A DNA stretch of 64,000 nucleotides, taken from the NCBI RefSeq assembly GCF_007671655.1, contig NZ_VCGX01000003.1, positions 186,001-250,000 on the forward strand, read 5' to 3'. Made by a program: the position numbers and the translations under genes. This document shows positions 38,504 to 46,882 of the stretch, piece by piece (within the stretch, counting starts at the first letter, position 1; the number at the start of each line of letters is the position of its first letter). Source of the DNA: Marinobacter piscis (GTDB lineage Bacteria; Pseudomonadota; Gammaproteobacteria; Pseudomonadales; Oleiphilaceae). The notes under the pieces were generated by a model. It ran no database searches, was not told the DNA's origin, and saw only the letters and a program-made list of their open reading frames with translations.

Positions 38504-39192
38504 TGGCTAAGGTGTATCTTGTGCGCCATGGCCAGGCCAGCTTTGGCAAAGAGAACTACGATCAGCTATCTCCAAGAGGCTGGGAGCAGGGCAGGGTTCT
38601 GGGCCGCTGGATGGCGGATAAGGATGAGCCGGCGGCCATTTTTGGTGGTGACTTGCAGCGTCACCGGGAGACGGTTGAGGCCATTGCAGCCGGCTTTGGC
38701 TCGCAACTTCCGGATATGCAAGTGGCTCCGGGATTCAATGAATTCGATCATGTTTCTGTTGTCAGCCGTTATCGGCCGGAGTGGAGTGACCGGGAGGTTA
38801 TGGCAAGAGACCTGGCAGCATTTCCTAAGCCGGCCGCCGCTTTCCAGCAGGCGTTTGTTAAAGCCGTCCGTCGCTGGGCCTCCGGGGACTACGATACGGA
38901 ATACAGCGAAACCTGGCGTGACTTTCAAACCCGGGTGCTCACAGCATTTGAGGAAATGATTGAGTATGCAGACGGTGGCGATGTGCTGGTGTCGACGTCC
39001 GGCGGTCCCATTGCGGTGGTGTGTCAGTACCTTCTGGGGATTAACGACGAGCGGACGTTAGGCCTGAACGAGGTAATAGCAAACACCAGCGTTACCCGGG
39101 TTCTTTATTCCGCTGGTCGTCGCAGCCTGTCTGTATTTAATAACTACAGCCATCTGGAAGCGGAAGACCCCGCTCTGGTAACGTTTCGATAA
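38503..39192 (+). CDS. Histidine phosphatase (phosphoglycerate mutase-like)
   Basis: 229-residue member of the branch 1 histidine phosphatase family. The phosphorylated His9 lies in the RHG motif (VYLVRHGQASFG). The second catalytic His is not obvious: the usual GHG-like motif appears as STSGGPIAVV. The acidic residue region EFDHVSVV is present. ATG 38503 overlaps the stop of the kinase gene, giving tight coupling. The family ranges from mutases to sugar, CoA-ester and protein phosphatases, so the substrate is open; a proofreading role for phosphorylated acyl-CoA intermediates is possible but unproven. Confidence 0.8.
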   Translation: MAKVYLVRHGQASFGKENYDQLSPRGWEQGRVLGRWMADKDEPAAIFGGDLQRHRETVEAIAAGFGSQLPDMQVAPGFNEFDHVSVVSRYRPEWSDREVMARDLAAFPKPAAAFQQAFVKAVRRWASGDYDTEYSETWRDFQTRVLTAFEEMIEYADGGDVLVSTSGGPIAVVCQYLLGINDERTLGLNEVIANTSVTRVLYSAGRRSLSVFNNYSHLEAEDPALVTFR

Positions 39193-39210
39193 TAAAACTG
39201 AGGTGTAGAA

Positions 39211-39981
39211 ATGAGCAAAAAAGACCTGTTTGATCTGACTGGAAAAACAGCACTGATTACCGGTGCCAGCCGTGGTATCGGTGAGAGTGTTGCCCGTACC
39301 CTGGCAGATTACGGTGCCCACGTGATCGTAACCAGCCGCAAGATAGATGGCTGTGAGGCTGTGGCCAGCAGCATTCGCGATGCGGGTGGCAGCGCTGAGG
39401 CTTATGCCTGCCATATTGGCGAGATGGACCAGATTGATGCGATCTGGGCTCACATCGAAAAAGCACACGGAAAGCTGGATATTCTGGTGAATAACGCGGC
39501 TGCCAACCCGTATTTTGGGCCGGTTGAAGATACAGACCTGGGCGCTTTCCAGAAAACAGTTGATGTGAACATTCGCGGTTATTTCTTCATGTGTGCCCGG
39601 GGCGCGCAGCTTATGAAGAAACACGGGGGTGGTTCTATTATTAATGTGGCATCAATTAATGGTGTTAACCCCGGTCACTATCAGGGAATCTACTCGATCA
39701 CCAAAGCGGCGGTTATTTCCATGACCAAGTCCTTTGCCACGGAGCTGGGACAACAGAATGTGCGTGTGAACGCGTTGTTACCAGGGTTGACCGATACAAA
39801 ATTTGCCAGCGCCCTGACGACCAACGAGGCGATCAAAAAACAGGCGATGGCACACATTCCTGTTAAGCGCATTGCCGACCCTGATGAAATGGCCGGCACG
39901 GTACTGTACCTGGCGTCAGGTGCCTCCAGCTACACCACTGGCGCCTGCATTAACGTTGATGGCGGCTACCTGACCGTCTGA
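39211..39981 (+). CDS. Short-chain dehydrogenase/reductase (second SDR of the operon)
   Basis: 256-residue classical SDR of the FabG/DHRS4-like type. Motifs: TGASRGIGESVA (residues 18-29), VNNAAANPYFG near 95, catalytic Ser in INVASINGVN and YxxxK in GIYSITKAAVIS. The C-terminal GASSYTTGACINVDGGYLTV is the usual end of the family. TSRKIDG after the second strand suggests NADP(H). It is the last gene of the ACAD operon and converges on dacB with no gap. A ketoacyl reductase or hydroxyacyl dehydrogenase role is likely. Confidence 0.9.
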   Translation: MSKKDLFDLTGKTALITGASRGIGESVARTLADYGAHVIVTSRKIDGCEAVASSIRDAGGSAEAYACHIGEMDQIDAIWAHIEKAHGKLDILVNNAAANPYFGPVEDTDLGAFQKTVDVNIRGYFFMCARGAQLMKKHGGGSIINVASINGVNPGHYQGIYSITKAAVISMTKSFATELGQQNVRVNALLPGLTDTKFASALTTNEAIKKQAMAHIPVKRIADPDEMAGTVLYLASGASSYTTGACINVDGGYLTV

Positions 39982-41556
39982 TTACTGAATAGCGGTTTTT
40001 GAGTTACCTGAACCGGCCTGGGTCAGCGTTGTTCCGGTTGGTGGTCGGAAATGCAGTGAGTACAGCAGCCGATCCAGAACAGCCTGGCCATTCCAGGCCG
40101 GGTTGTGATTGACCATTCCGACCACAGCCCAGGTTGTGTTGTTTTCATCCCGCGTAAAGCCGGCAATTGAACGAACGTTGGCCAGAGAGCCGGTCTTTAT
40201 GCGCCCCTCACCGTCCATTCCTGTATTTCTGAGGCGCCGGGCCATGGTCCCGTCCATGGCTATAATAGGCATGGAGGCCATCAGGTCTGACGAATATGGG
40301 CTGTTCCAGGCATGCTGCAGGATTTTGGTGCCCTGTCGGGCGGTAATCCGACCGTGGCGGGTCAGGCCAGCGCCATTGTCTATAACCATCCCCGCAGTAT
40401 TGATGCCCTTATCTTCCAGCCAGTCATAAATAGCGCGTATGCCTGCAACCCGGTCGTCGCTCTCACTCTTCTGCCGGTTTTGCGCGCCTATGGTCAGCAG
40501 CAATTGCCGGGCCATAACGTTACTGCTCCACTTGTTAATGTCCCGGACCATGGTAACCAGATCTGGCGATGTGGTTTTCATAACCAGTCTTGCATCTTTT
40601 GGAGTTGTACCAGTCTGATTGCCCCCGGACACAATCACTCCCATTTCTCCAAGCAGCGAGCGAATCAGTGACGCACTGTATTGCTCCTGTGACAGCAGAG
40701 ACAGGTAAGTTTTTGTGCGACACCCCTGGGGGAGTTCGCCGGTTACCCGTACTGTAATTTTTTTTCCATCCTGAAATACCGGCGTCCAGTCAAAATTGCG
40801 GCGTGAAGGGCAGGCGCCTTCCGCTACGGCTGTGACCCGGTTATCGATACTGATTTCGCTGAGGTCCGGAGTACTCCAGGCCTGGGTGCCACGTTCATCG
40901 GCACGCACCTGAAAGTGCACCAGGTTCAGGTTGGTCAGATAAGCAGAGGGTTCAACCAGAAACGGCGCATAGGGGTTATCACCGTTATCATTAAATTCGG
41001 GGAATCCTCCGTCAACTTCAAAATAGCTGCCATCAAGTATCAGGTCGCCATCGATACGGGTAATCCCCATATCGCGTAGTTCGCGCAGTGTTGTCCAGAG
41101 TCGTTCCAGGGTGAGCTTCGGATCGCCGCCAAACTGAACGTAAAGGTTGCCTTTGAGCGTATCGCCGACCATTTTCCCATCAGTCCGAAACTTTGTCTCC
41201 CAGTGGTGGGAGGGGCCAAGAATTTCCAGGGCGGCGTAGGTAGTGATCACCTTCATGATGGAGGCCGGGCTCATGGGCGTATCCGGATTAATGCTTTGCT
41301 CAAGCCCCGGACCGTTCAGCGGTACCGCTACCATGCTCAGAGCTTCGTCACTCTTCAGGGAATTGGCGGCGTAGTCGCGCATTTCACTGGCCCACAGCTG
41401 CTTGCCACTGTACCCGCCTTCATCCGCCAGAACCGGGGGCAGGTTTGCCAGAATCGGAGTCAGGGCAAGAGCTGCAACAATAGCCAGCGCCGGGTGCTTT
41501 GTTCGAAAACGGTCTTTTCCTGCGCGGTTTGAGTGCGACATGCCAGAGTTCACCAT
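39982..41556 (-). CDS. dacB: D-alanyl-D-alanine carboxypeptidase/endopeptidase, PBP4 family
   Basis: Periplasmic class C low-molecular-mass penicillin-binding protein, 524 residues. A signal sequence (about residues 20-45) ends near VLADEGG. Active-site triad: SXXK with Ser99 (PASIMKV), SXN in KWSSNVMA (near 345) and KTG in GRIKTGSLAN (near 465). The large insert between SXXK and SXN (domains II and III) is typical of PBP4. It trims or cleaves peptidoglycan cross-links. A second ATG lies five codons in; neither start has a clear ribosome-binding site. Confidence 0.93.
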   Translation of the reverse strand: MVNSGMSHSNRAGKDRFRTKHPALAIVAALALTPILANLPPVLADEGGYSGKQLWASEMRDYAANSLKSDEALSMVAVPLNGPGLEQSINPDTPMSPASIMKVITTYAALEILGPSHHWETKFRTDGKMVGDTLKGNLYVQFGGDPKLTLERLWTTLRELRDMGITRIDGDLILDGSYFEVDGGFPEFNDNGDNPYAPFLVEPSAYLTNLNLVHFQVRADERGTQAWSTPDLSEISIDNRVTAVAEGACPSRRNFDWTPVFQDGKKITVRVTGELPQGCRTKTYLSLLSQEQYSASLIRSLLGEMGVIVSGGNQTGTTPKDARLVMKTTSPDLVTMVRDINKWSSNVMARQLLLTIGAQNRQKSESDDRVAGIRAIYDWLEDKGINTAGMVIDNGAGLTRHGRITARQGTKILQHAWNSPYSSDLMASMPIIAMDGTMARRLRNTGMDGEGRIKTGSLANVRSIAGFTRDENNTTWAVVGMVNHNPAWNGQAVLDRLLYSLHFRPPTGTTLTQAGSGNSKTAIQ

Positions 41557-41802
41557 GGAGTTATTTAGTGGGATGTGTGAAGTAGCTCCCTATCTGAACA
41601 ATAGCTCATATTGGCTGTTTATACTATGCACAAAAGCTCTACATTACATGAGTAAGTGCCCGTAGCCCGCTTGTTTATAATGATAAAACAGGTGGTAGCG
41701 CTCTAGGGCCATTTTCGGCATTGTTGCCTGGCCAACAGGGCAGGTATTATGGACAACATCAAGACTTGTAAGCCTGTCGCCGTAATTGAAAAAAGGATGT
41801 GT

Positions 41803-42216
41803 ATGTATACCGGCCAGTGCCTGTGTGGTGATGTTGCCTTTGAGTATAACGGCCCGTTGGGCCCGCTGGCTCTGTGCCATTGCAGCCAGTGCCGCCGCGC
41901 CCATGGCAGTGCATTTTCAGCCAGCTCGCCGATTCAGAAAGTACGGTTCAGGTTTCTGAGGGGAGAAAAAAATCTCACCGAATATGAGTCTGATCCAGGG
42001 AAGTACCGCGCCTTCTGCAGTCGTTGCGGAAGCCATCTGTATAGTCGCGTGGATGCGATTCCGGGAATTCTGCGTCTCAGAATCGGAGTAATCAACGAGC
42101 CTGTTCAGACTAAACAGGTGCGGCATGTTTATGTAGGCTCCAAGGCTGAATGGTTCGATATTACCGATGACCTGCCTCAGTTTGATAAAACTGAAAGGAC
42201 GAACGACCCGCACTGA
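41803..42216 (+). CDS. GFA / CENP-V-like zinc protein
   Basis: 137-residue protein of the glutathione-dependent formaldehyde-activating (GFA) fold. The zinc-site cysteines are in GQCLCGDV, LCHCSQCRRAHGSA and FCSRCGSHLYS. Members bind zinc; true formaldehyde activity is known for only some, so the name is structural. ATG 41803 was taken over 41797 and 41749 because AAGGA lies 5 bases before it and the family begins just before the first CxCG. It stands alone between dacB and the convergent sugar dehydrogenase gene. Confidence 0.88.
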   Translation: MYTGQCLCGDVAFEYNGPLGPLALCHCSQCRRAHGSAFSASSPIQKVRFRFLRGEKNLTEYESDPGKYRAFCSRCGSHLYSRVDAIPGILRLRIGVINEPVQTKQVRHVYVGSKAEWFDITDDLPQFDKTERTNDPH

Positions 42217-42220
42217 CGAC

Positions 42221-43342
42221 TTACTTTGCGGGAGTCATGCGATAAACCTTGCCCTTTGCTGAGTCTGTCAGGAGCCAGAGAGCGCCTTTCGGCCCCATGC
42301 GCACATCCCGGATGCGCTCATTCAGTCCGGTCAGCAGGTCTTCGGCGTTGGTTACGTTTTCCCCGTCGAGCGACAGTCGCACCAGCTTACGCATCTTCAG
42401 TGCGCCCACAAACAGATCCCCCTGCCACTCCGGGAACAGGTCCCCGGTGTAAAATGCCATGCCGGAGGGTGCGATGGACGGGTCCCAGTAGTACAGTGGG
42501 TCAGTTACGCCTGCCATAGTGGTTTTGCTGGAAATAGGTACGCCGGAATAAGCAATGCCATAGGTTACCTTTGGCCAGCCATAGTCGTTTCCGGCCCGGA
42601 TGATATTCACTTCGTCGCCGCCCCGTGGCCCGTGTTCATGGCTCCAGACCTCACCGGTTTTCGGGTGCAGAGTCATGCCCTGAATGTTGCGGTTACCGTA
42701 AGTAAAAAAGCTATCATTAACGTCAGAGTTGTTGAGGAAAGGGTTACCAGGGGCGGGCTCACCATTAATTGTGATTCGGTGCACGCCGCCGGCATCGTCA
42801 CGGGTATTCTGGGCTCGGTCCTTTTCGCCCCGGTCACCCACCGAAATATACAGGTGTCCTTCCGGATCAAACACCATACGCCCCGCAAAGTGCCGGGTGG
42901 TTTTGCTCCGGGGCAGGGCTTCAAAAATGACCTCCACATTGCTTAAATACTTGCCGTCGAATCTTGCTCTGGCCACCCGCGTGGTCATACCGTTGCTGTT
43001 CCGGTGGGCATAGCTGAGAAACAACGTTTGGTTGTCTTCAAATTCGGGATGCAGAATCACATCCAGCAGGCCGCCCTGGCCGGCAACTGCCAGTTCCGGC
43101 AGACCCGTAGCCGCCTCTCTGACCAACGTCCCATCACGGATCACCCGCAGCCTGCCGGCTCTTTCTGTGACCAGTTGCGAGCCATCCGGGAGGAAAGTGA
43201 GGCTCCAGGGGTGTTCCAGGTTTTTAGCAATAACAGCCAGCTGGACGCGTACGCTGCCGGCTTCATAAACATCCGCTGCGTCGACTGCAGTATTGTGCAG
43301 CAGCAATGGTATAAGCAGTAACAGAGGCGAACGAATCGTCAT
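42221..43342 (-). CDS. PQQ-dependent sugar dehydrogenase family protein (aldose sugar dehydrogenase-like)
   Basis: 373-residue secreted six-bladed beta-propeller of the soluble glucose dehydrogenase/YliI type. A cleavable signal peptide of about 20 residues (MTIRSPLLLLIPLLLHN) precedes it. Typical segments: HPWSLTFLPDGSQLVTERAG, GGLLDVILHPEF, YISVGDRGEKDRAQN and EVWSHEHGPRGGDEVN. Such enzymes oxidise aldoses with PQQ in the periplasm. ATG 43342 follows AGGAG by 10 bases and gives a normal signal peptide; the longer frame to 43381 is unlikely. Confidence 0.88.
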   Translation of the reverse strand: MTIRSPLLLLIPLLLHNTAVDAADVYEAGSVRVQLAVIAKNLEHPWSLTFLPDGSQLVTERAGRLRVIRDGTLVREAATGLPELAVAGQGGLLDVILHPEFEDNQTLFLSYAHRNSNGMTTRVARARFDGKYLSNVEVIFEALPRSKTTRHFAGRMVFDPEGHLYISVGDRGEKDRAQNTRDDAGGVHRITINGEPAPGNPFLNNSDVNDSFFTYGNRNIQGMTLHPKTGEVWSHEHGPRGGDEVNIIRAGNDYGWPKVTYGIAYSGVPISSKTTMAGVTDPLYYWDPSIAPSGMAFYTGDLFPEWQGDLFVGALKMRKLVRLSLDGENVTNAEDLLTGLNERIRDVRMGPKGALWLLTDSAKGKVYRMTPAK

Positions 43343-43495
43343 GGGGCTGAGGCTCCTGCAGTTTGCAATTAAAATAACCATAGCACCTAATCAGGAAATC
43401 CGTAGCGGGCACAGTAGTTTCCCCTATCTCTGCCAAAAAAATGCGATCTCCCGCTACACTGAAAAGCTGATCATCAACGCGAAGGGAGATGTGTA

Positions 43496-44962
43496 ATGGC
43501 CGACCGTTATCAGGATTTTCATTTGCAGCCGCTGGCTGGTGAGTGGTGTGAAGGCAGCGGGGATACCCGGCGTCCGGTGCTGGATCCGTACTCGGGAGAA
43601 GAGCTGGTAAGCATCCGGCTCGCCACGTCGGAAGATCTGGATAAGGCCTACCGGGAAGCTGAAGTTGCCCAGCAGAGTTGGGCAGAGCAGGCGCCCTCTG
43701 AGCGCGCAGCCGTTTTACACAAGGCTGTGTCGATTTTCGATGAACGTAAAGAAGAAATCATCGACTGGCTGATTCGCGAGTCCGGCAGCACCCGCCTGAA
43801 AGCGATGGTGGAATGGGGCAGTGCCCGGGCAATTACCCTGGAGGCGGCCAGTATGCCGGCCAGAGCCCATGGCTACACCATGGCCAGTGACATTCCCGGT
43901 AAGGACAACCTCGTTTACCGGCGCCCGCTTGGGGTGGTGGGTGTTATCAGCCCCTGGAACTTTCCTCTGCACCTGTCCCAGCGTTCGGTGGCACCGTCAC
44001 TGGCGCTGGGTAATGCGGTGGTCGTCAAACCCGCCAGTGACACGCCGGTCACCGGAGGTCTGTTGCTGGCCCGTATCTTTGAAGAAGCCGGACTGCCGGC
44101 CGGGTTGCTGAGTGTTGTGGTGGGTGCGGGTTCGGAGATCGGTGATGACTTTGTGGCTCACCCGACCCCTGCGCTGATTTCCTTCACCGGCTCTACATCG
44201 GTTGGTAAAAACATCGGACGCATCGCCACCAGTGGCCGCTACATTAAAAAGGTCGCGCTGGAGTTGGGCGGCAACAGTCCTTTTGTAGTGCTTGATGATG
44301 CGGATGTGGAACAGGCTGCGAAAGCCGCAGTGTTCGGTAAATTCCTGCATCAGGGTCAGATCTGCATGGCCATTAACCGGATCATTGTCGATCAGAGTCG
44401 CTATGAAGAGTTTGTAGAGGCTTTTGTAGCCCAGGTTAAAACGCTCAGGGTGGGTGACCCTTCGGACATTGAAACCGCGATCGGCCCGATCATCAATCAA
44501 TCCCAGCTTGAGGGCCTGCAGCGCAAGATTGCCGATGCCAGATCTGATGGCGCTACGGTATTGCTGGAGGGCGAAGCAAACGGCCAGGTATTTGCGCCCT
44601 GGGTATTCGGCGATGTAACACCGGAAATGAGCCTGAGTGCGGAGGAGATTTTCGGGCCCATTGCGGGCATTCAGAAAGCACGGGACGAACAACACGCTCT
44701 GGAGCTTGCTAATGGTACTGAGTTTGGCCTGTCCAGTGCGCTATTCAGCGGTGATCCCGAGCGGGGCCTGCGCTTTGCCCGCAAGGTACAAGCCGGGATG
44801 ACTCACGTTAACGATATGCCGGTAAACGATGAGGCTGCCTTGCCCTTTGGTGGCGAGAAGAATTCAGGGCTGGGCCGCTTTAACGGCGAGTGGGCCATCG
44901 AGGAGTTTACAACGGTCCAGTGGGTCAGCGTTCAGCGAGAGCCACGGCAGTACCCGTTCTGA
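43496..44962 (+). CDS. Aldehyde dehydrogenase (aromatic/benzaldehyde-type)
   Basis: 488-residue NAD(P)-dependent aldehyde dehydrogenase. Catalytic Cys290 is in [10 protein letters not shown] and the general base Glu in [14 protein letters not shown] (near 257). PWNFPLHL and FTGSTSVGK form the coenzyme site; EIFGPIAG and the C-terminal [18 protein letters not shown] are conserved. The family pattern is that of vanillin/benzaldehyde dehydrogenases, but substrate assignment is tentative. GGGAG lies 7-8 bases before the ATG. Confidence 0.88.
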   Translation: MADRYQDFHLQPLAGEWCEGSGDTRRPVLDPYSGEELVSIRLATSEDLDKAYREAEVAQQSWAEQAPSERAAVLHKAVSIFDERKEEIIDWLIRESGSTRLKAMVEWGSARAITLEAASMPARAHGYTMASDIPGKDNLVYRRPLGVVGVISPWNFPLHLSQRSVAPSLALGNAVVVKPASDTPVTGGLLLARIFEEAGLPAGLLSVVVGAGSEIGDDFVAHPTPALISFTGSTSVGKNIGRIATSGRYIKKVALELGGNSPFVVLDDADVEQAAKAAVFGKFLHQGQICMAINRIIVDQSRYEEFVEAFVAQVKTLRVGDPSDIETAIGPIINQSQLEGLQRKIADARSDGATVLLEGEANGQVFAPWVFGDVTPEMSLSAEEIFGPIAGIQKARDEQHALELANGTEFGLSSALFSGDPERGLRFARKVQAGMTHVNDMPVNDEAALPFGGEKNSGLGRFNGEWAIEEFTTVQWVSVQREPRQYPF

Positions 44963-44974
44963 ATAACGGCCTGT

Positions 44975-45430
44975 TTACGGCCGGCGCGTATTCTTCTGCA
45001 GCCAGCGGTCGAGTTTATCGGCAAACTCTTTGCGATCCGTCTGGCCAAACGGTGCCGGGCCGCCGGTTACCTGCCCGGCGTTGCGCATTTCTTCCATAAA
45101 GTTGCGCATGGCTAGGCGTTGGCGAATGTTTTCTTTGGTGAAAGCCTGCCCGCGCGGGTTGAATACGTCAGCACCTTTTTCGATGGCTTCGGCGGCCAGG
45201 GGAATATCCTGAGTGATAACCAGGTCGCCTTTGCTCATCTGATCCATGATTTCGTTATCCGCCACGTCGAAGCCCTGGGGCACCTGCCGGCGGCTGATGT
45301 ATGGGCTTGGAGGCAGAGAAATGGCGTGATTGGCAATAAAGGTTGTCTGAATCTGCCAGCGGGCAGCAGCGCGGCAGAGGATTTCCCGGATGGGCACGGG
45401 GCAGGCGTCGGCATCGACCCAGATTGGCAT
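44975..45430 (-). CDS. YaiI/YqxD (UPF0178, DUF188) family protein
   Basis: 151-residue PIN-like-fold protein of the conserved DUF188 family (E. coli YaiI). The characteristic N-terminus is IWVDADACPVPIREIL, and ADVFNPRGQAFTKENIRQRLAMRNFM is the C-terminal signature (key part NPRG..FT.ENI). It has the acidic residues of a nuclease-like site but no proven activity. It converges on the aldehyde dehydrogenase gene and diverges from phnA. Confidence 0.9.
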   Translation of the reverse strand: MPIWVDADACPVPIREILCRAAARWQIQTTFIANHAISLPPSPYISRRQVPQGFDVADNEIMDQMSKGDLVITQDIPLAAEAIEKGADVFNPRGQAFTKENIRQRLAMRNFMEEMRNAGQVTGGPAPFGQTDRKEFADKLDRWLQKNTRRP

Positions 45431-45505
45431 GTCAGATTTCCTGGATTATGAGTTCGGGTGTGAGTTTACCTGTAGTTATTGCTGGCGGGGTAGCCCCTGC
45501 GGGAG

Positions 45506-45549
45506 TTATGCCGGATTTGCCGGGATGTTGGTGGTATAATCCGGCATAA
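45506..45549. promoter_or_regulatory. phnA promoter region with a 12-bp inverted repeat around the -10
   Basis: TTATGCCGGATT (45506-45517) and AATCCGGCATAA (45538-45549) are perfect inverted repeats separated by 20 bases. The right arm begins inside a consensus TATAAT box (45535-45540), which stands 31 bases before the phnA ATG. No good -35 is seen. The geometry fits an operator for a dimeric regulator at the start of transcription, or an mRNA 5' hairpin. Confidence 0.6.
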
Positions 45550-45571
45550 ACTCACTAAACAGGAAATTCCA

Positions 45572-45910
45572 ATGTCTCAACTTCCTTCTTGCCCGCAGTG
45601 CGGTTCTGAATATACCTACGAAGATGGTATTCAGTTTGTATGCCCTGAATGTGCTCATGAATGGACAGAGGCAGAAGCTGCTGCGGCTGAAGCGGGTAAC
45701 GTTATTCGTGATGCCTACGGTAACGAGCTTCAGGATGGCGACAGCGTTACTGTTATCAAGGATCTGAAATTGAAAGGGTCCAGCTCGGTTGTAAAGGTTG
45801 GTACCAAGGTTAAGAGTATTCGTCTGGTCGGCGGCGATCATGACATTGACTGCAAGATTGATGGTTTTGGCCAGATGAAGCTGAAGTCGGAGTTTGTTAA
45901 AAAGGCCTGA
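45572..45910 (+). CDS. PhnA/YjdM family zinc-ribbon protein
   Basis: 112-residue protein of the PhnA (YjdM) family. An N-terminal zinc ribbon ([10 protein letters not shown]...CPECAHEW, about residues 7-31) is followed by an SH3-like C-terminal barrel with [20 protein letters not shown] and [14 protein letters not shown]. The name comes from E. coli phosphonate loci, but members do not degrade phosphonates and the role remains unclear. AGGAAA lies about 6-7 bases before the ATG. It is monocistronic with its own -10 box. Confidence 0.9.
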   Translation: MSQLPSCPQCGSEYTYEDGIQFVCPECAHEWTEAEAAAAEAGNVIRDAYGNELQDGDSVTVIKDLKLKGSSSVVKVGTKVKSIRLVGGDHDIDCKIDGFGQMKLKSEFVKKA

Positions 45911-46055
45911 TGCCCGTTTTCATAATCTGGAAGCTGTGACAATACGCCGCACCTGGTTTCTTGCGCTGGGCTGAACTGAGAGCAACACTGTAGGGACGAA
46001 AGCATCAAACGAGACGCTCGTTGTTTGCAGTCCACCACCAGTTTTGCGAGACACC

Positions 46056-46568
46056 ATGAAGAAGTCAGTTGCATTATTATTTGTCAGTAGCATCCTGATT
46101 GTGTCGGGCTTTGCTTCGCCCCTGGCGGCCACTGAGCCGGAGCACAGCCGTATTGAAATTGAACGGCCCTGGAGTCGCCCCACGCCACCGGGCACACCTA
46201 TGGGCGTAGGTTATCTTGCCATCAAGAACCATAGTGACAAGGAGGTCATACTGGTTGGCGCAAGCACATCCAGAGCGCATCATGTTTCAATCCATGAAAC
46301 GCTTATGCAAGAGGGTGTCATGCGCATGCAGCCGCTAAAGAACGGTTTGACGATACCGGTCGGGGAGGTCGTTGAGCTGAAACCGCACAGCTACCATCTG
46401 ATGCTGGAAAAGCTGACAGAGCCGCTGAAAGAAGGAGAGAGTATTCCGCTGACCTTAAAGTTTGAGGAGGCAGACGCGATTACTGTTGAGTTGCGTGTGC
46501 GATCACTGGATGCAGCTGATACAGAAGCAATGGAAATGGATCACTCAGGCCACGCAATGGGGGACTGA
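46056..46568 (+). CDS. Periplasmic PCu(A)C copper chaperone
   Basis: 170-residue exported protein with a signal peptide of about 25 residues (MKKSVALLFVSSILIVSGFA), cleaved near SPLAA. The PCu(A)C domain has a copper site made from HHVSIHETL, GVMRMQP and the conserved HSYHLML block (His and Met ligands). The tail MEMDHSGHAMGD adds further possible metal ligands. Family members deliver copper to the CuA centre of cytochrome oxidase or to periplasmic copper enzymes. No SCO or oxidase gene is nearby. ATG 46056 is used rather than an upstream TTG at 46044. Confidence 0.9.
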   Translation: MKKSVALLFVSSILIVSGFASPLAATEPEHSRIEIERPWSRPTPPGTPMGVGYLAIKNHSDKEVILVGASTSRAHHVSIHETLMQEGVMRMQPLKNGLTIPVGEVVELKPHSYHLMLEKLTEPLKEGESIPLTLKFEEADAITVELRVRSLDAADTEAMEMDHSGHAMGD

Positions 46569-46593
46569 TTCTTGCCGGTTTTGTAAGTCAGTA

Positions 46594-46632
46594 ACGTTTC
46601 CATTCTGTGTGCTACATACAGAATGGAAACGT
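46594..46632. repeat. Perfect 15-bp inverted repeat downstream of the copper chaperone
   Basis: ACGTTTCCATTCTGT (46594-46608) and ACAGAATGGAAACGT (46618-46632) pair perfectly around a 9-base loop. It lies between two convergent genes, so a terminator or mRNA-stabilising hairpin is the simplest reading, but neither side has a T-tract. Confidence 0.8.
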
Positions 46633-46662
46633 CAGCTGGCATGCCTTTTAACGGCCGCTCAC

Positions 46663-46836
46663 TTACGAGCACCCACCACAGCAAACGCCCGGATCGCCGT
46701 GCTTGCCTTCCTCCTGTTTATTTTCAGACTCGGCGGATGGGCTTTCGGAGCCCTCTGCAGCGGCCGCTTTCAGTTTTTCAGCCTCTGCTGTTTCCGTACT
46801 TTTGGGGCTGGTTACTTCCGTAAATAAATTTGCCAT
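46663..46836 (-). CDS. 57-residue CCGGCS-tailed small protein (CCGSCS-motif type)
   Basis: Short gene found by reading the minus strand. ATG at 46836 has AAGAAGGTG 5-6 bases upstream, and the frame ends TAA at 46663. The product is acidic and low-complexity (Glu, Ala, Ser, Lys rich) and ends GDPGVCCGGCS. This composition and tail match the family named CCGSCS motif protein, a small group of about 50-residue proteins of marine gammaproteobacteria known only by their C-terminal cysteine motif; here the fourth residue is Gly, not Ser. Function unknown: metal binding or modification of the tail are both possible. It converges on the copper chaperone gene and has a palindromic site 47-71 bases upstream. 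Confidence 0.8.
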   Translation of the reverse strand: MANLFTEVTSPKSTETAEAEKLKAAAAEGSESPSAESENKQEEGKHGDPGVCCGGCS

Positions 46837-46882
46837 AAAGCACCTTCTTGCTGTTAGGGAGCCTGGTTACGCTCCTGAGTTG

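Noticed and set aside
46462..46827. 121-residue plus-strand open frame over the copper chaperone 3' end and the CCGGCS gene
   Set aside because: It overlaps a clear chaperone gene, its product is compositionally odd, and the minus-strand CCGGCS gene with a good ribosome-binding site explains the region better.
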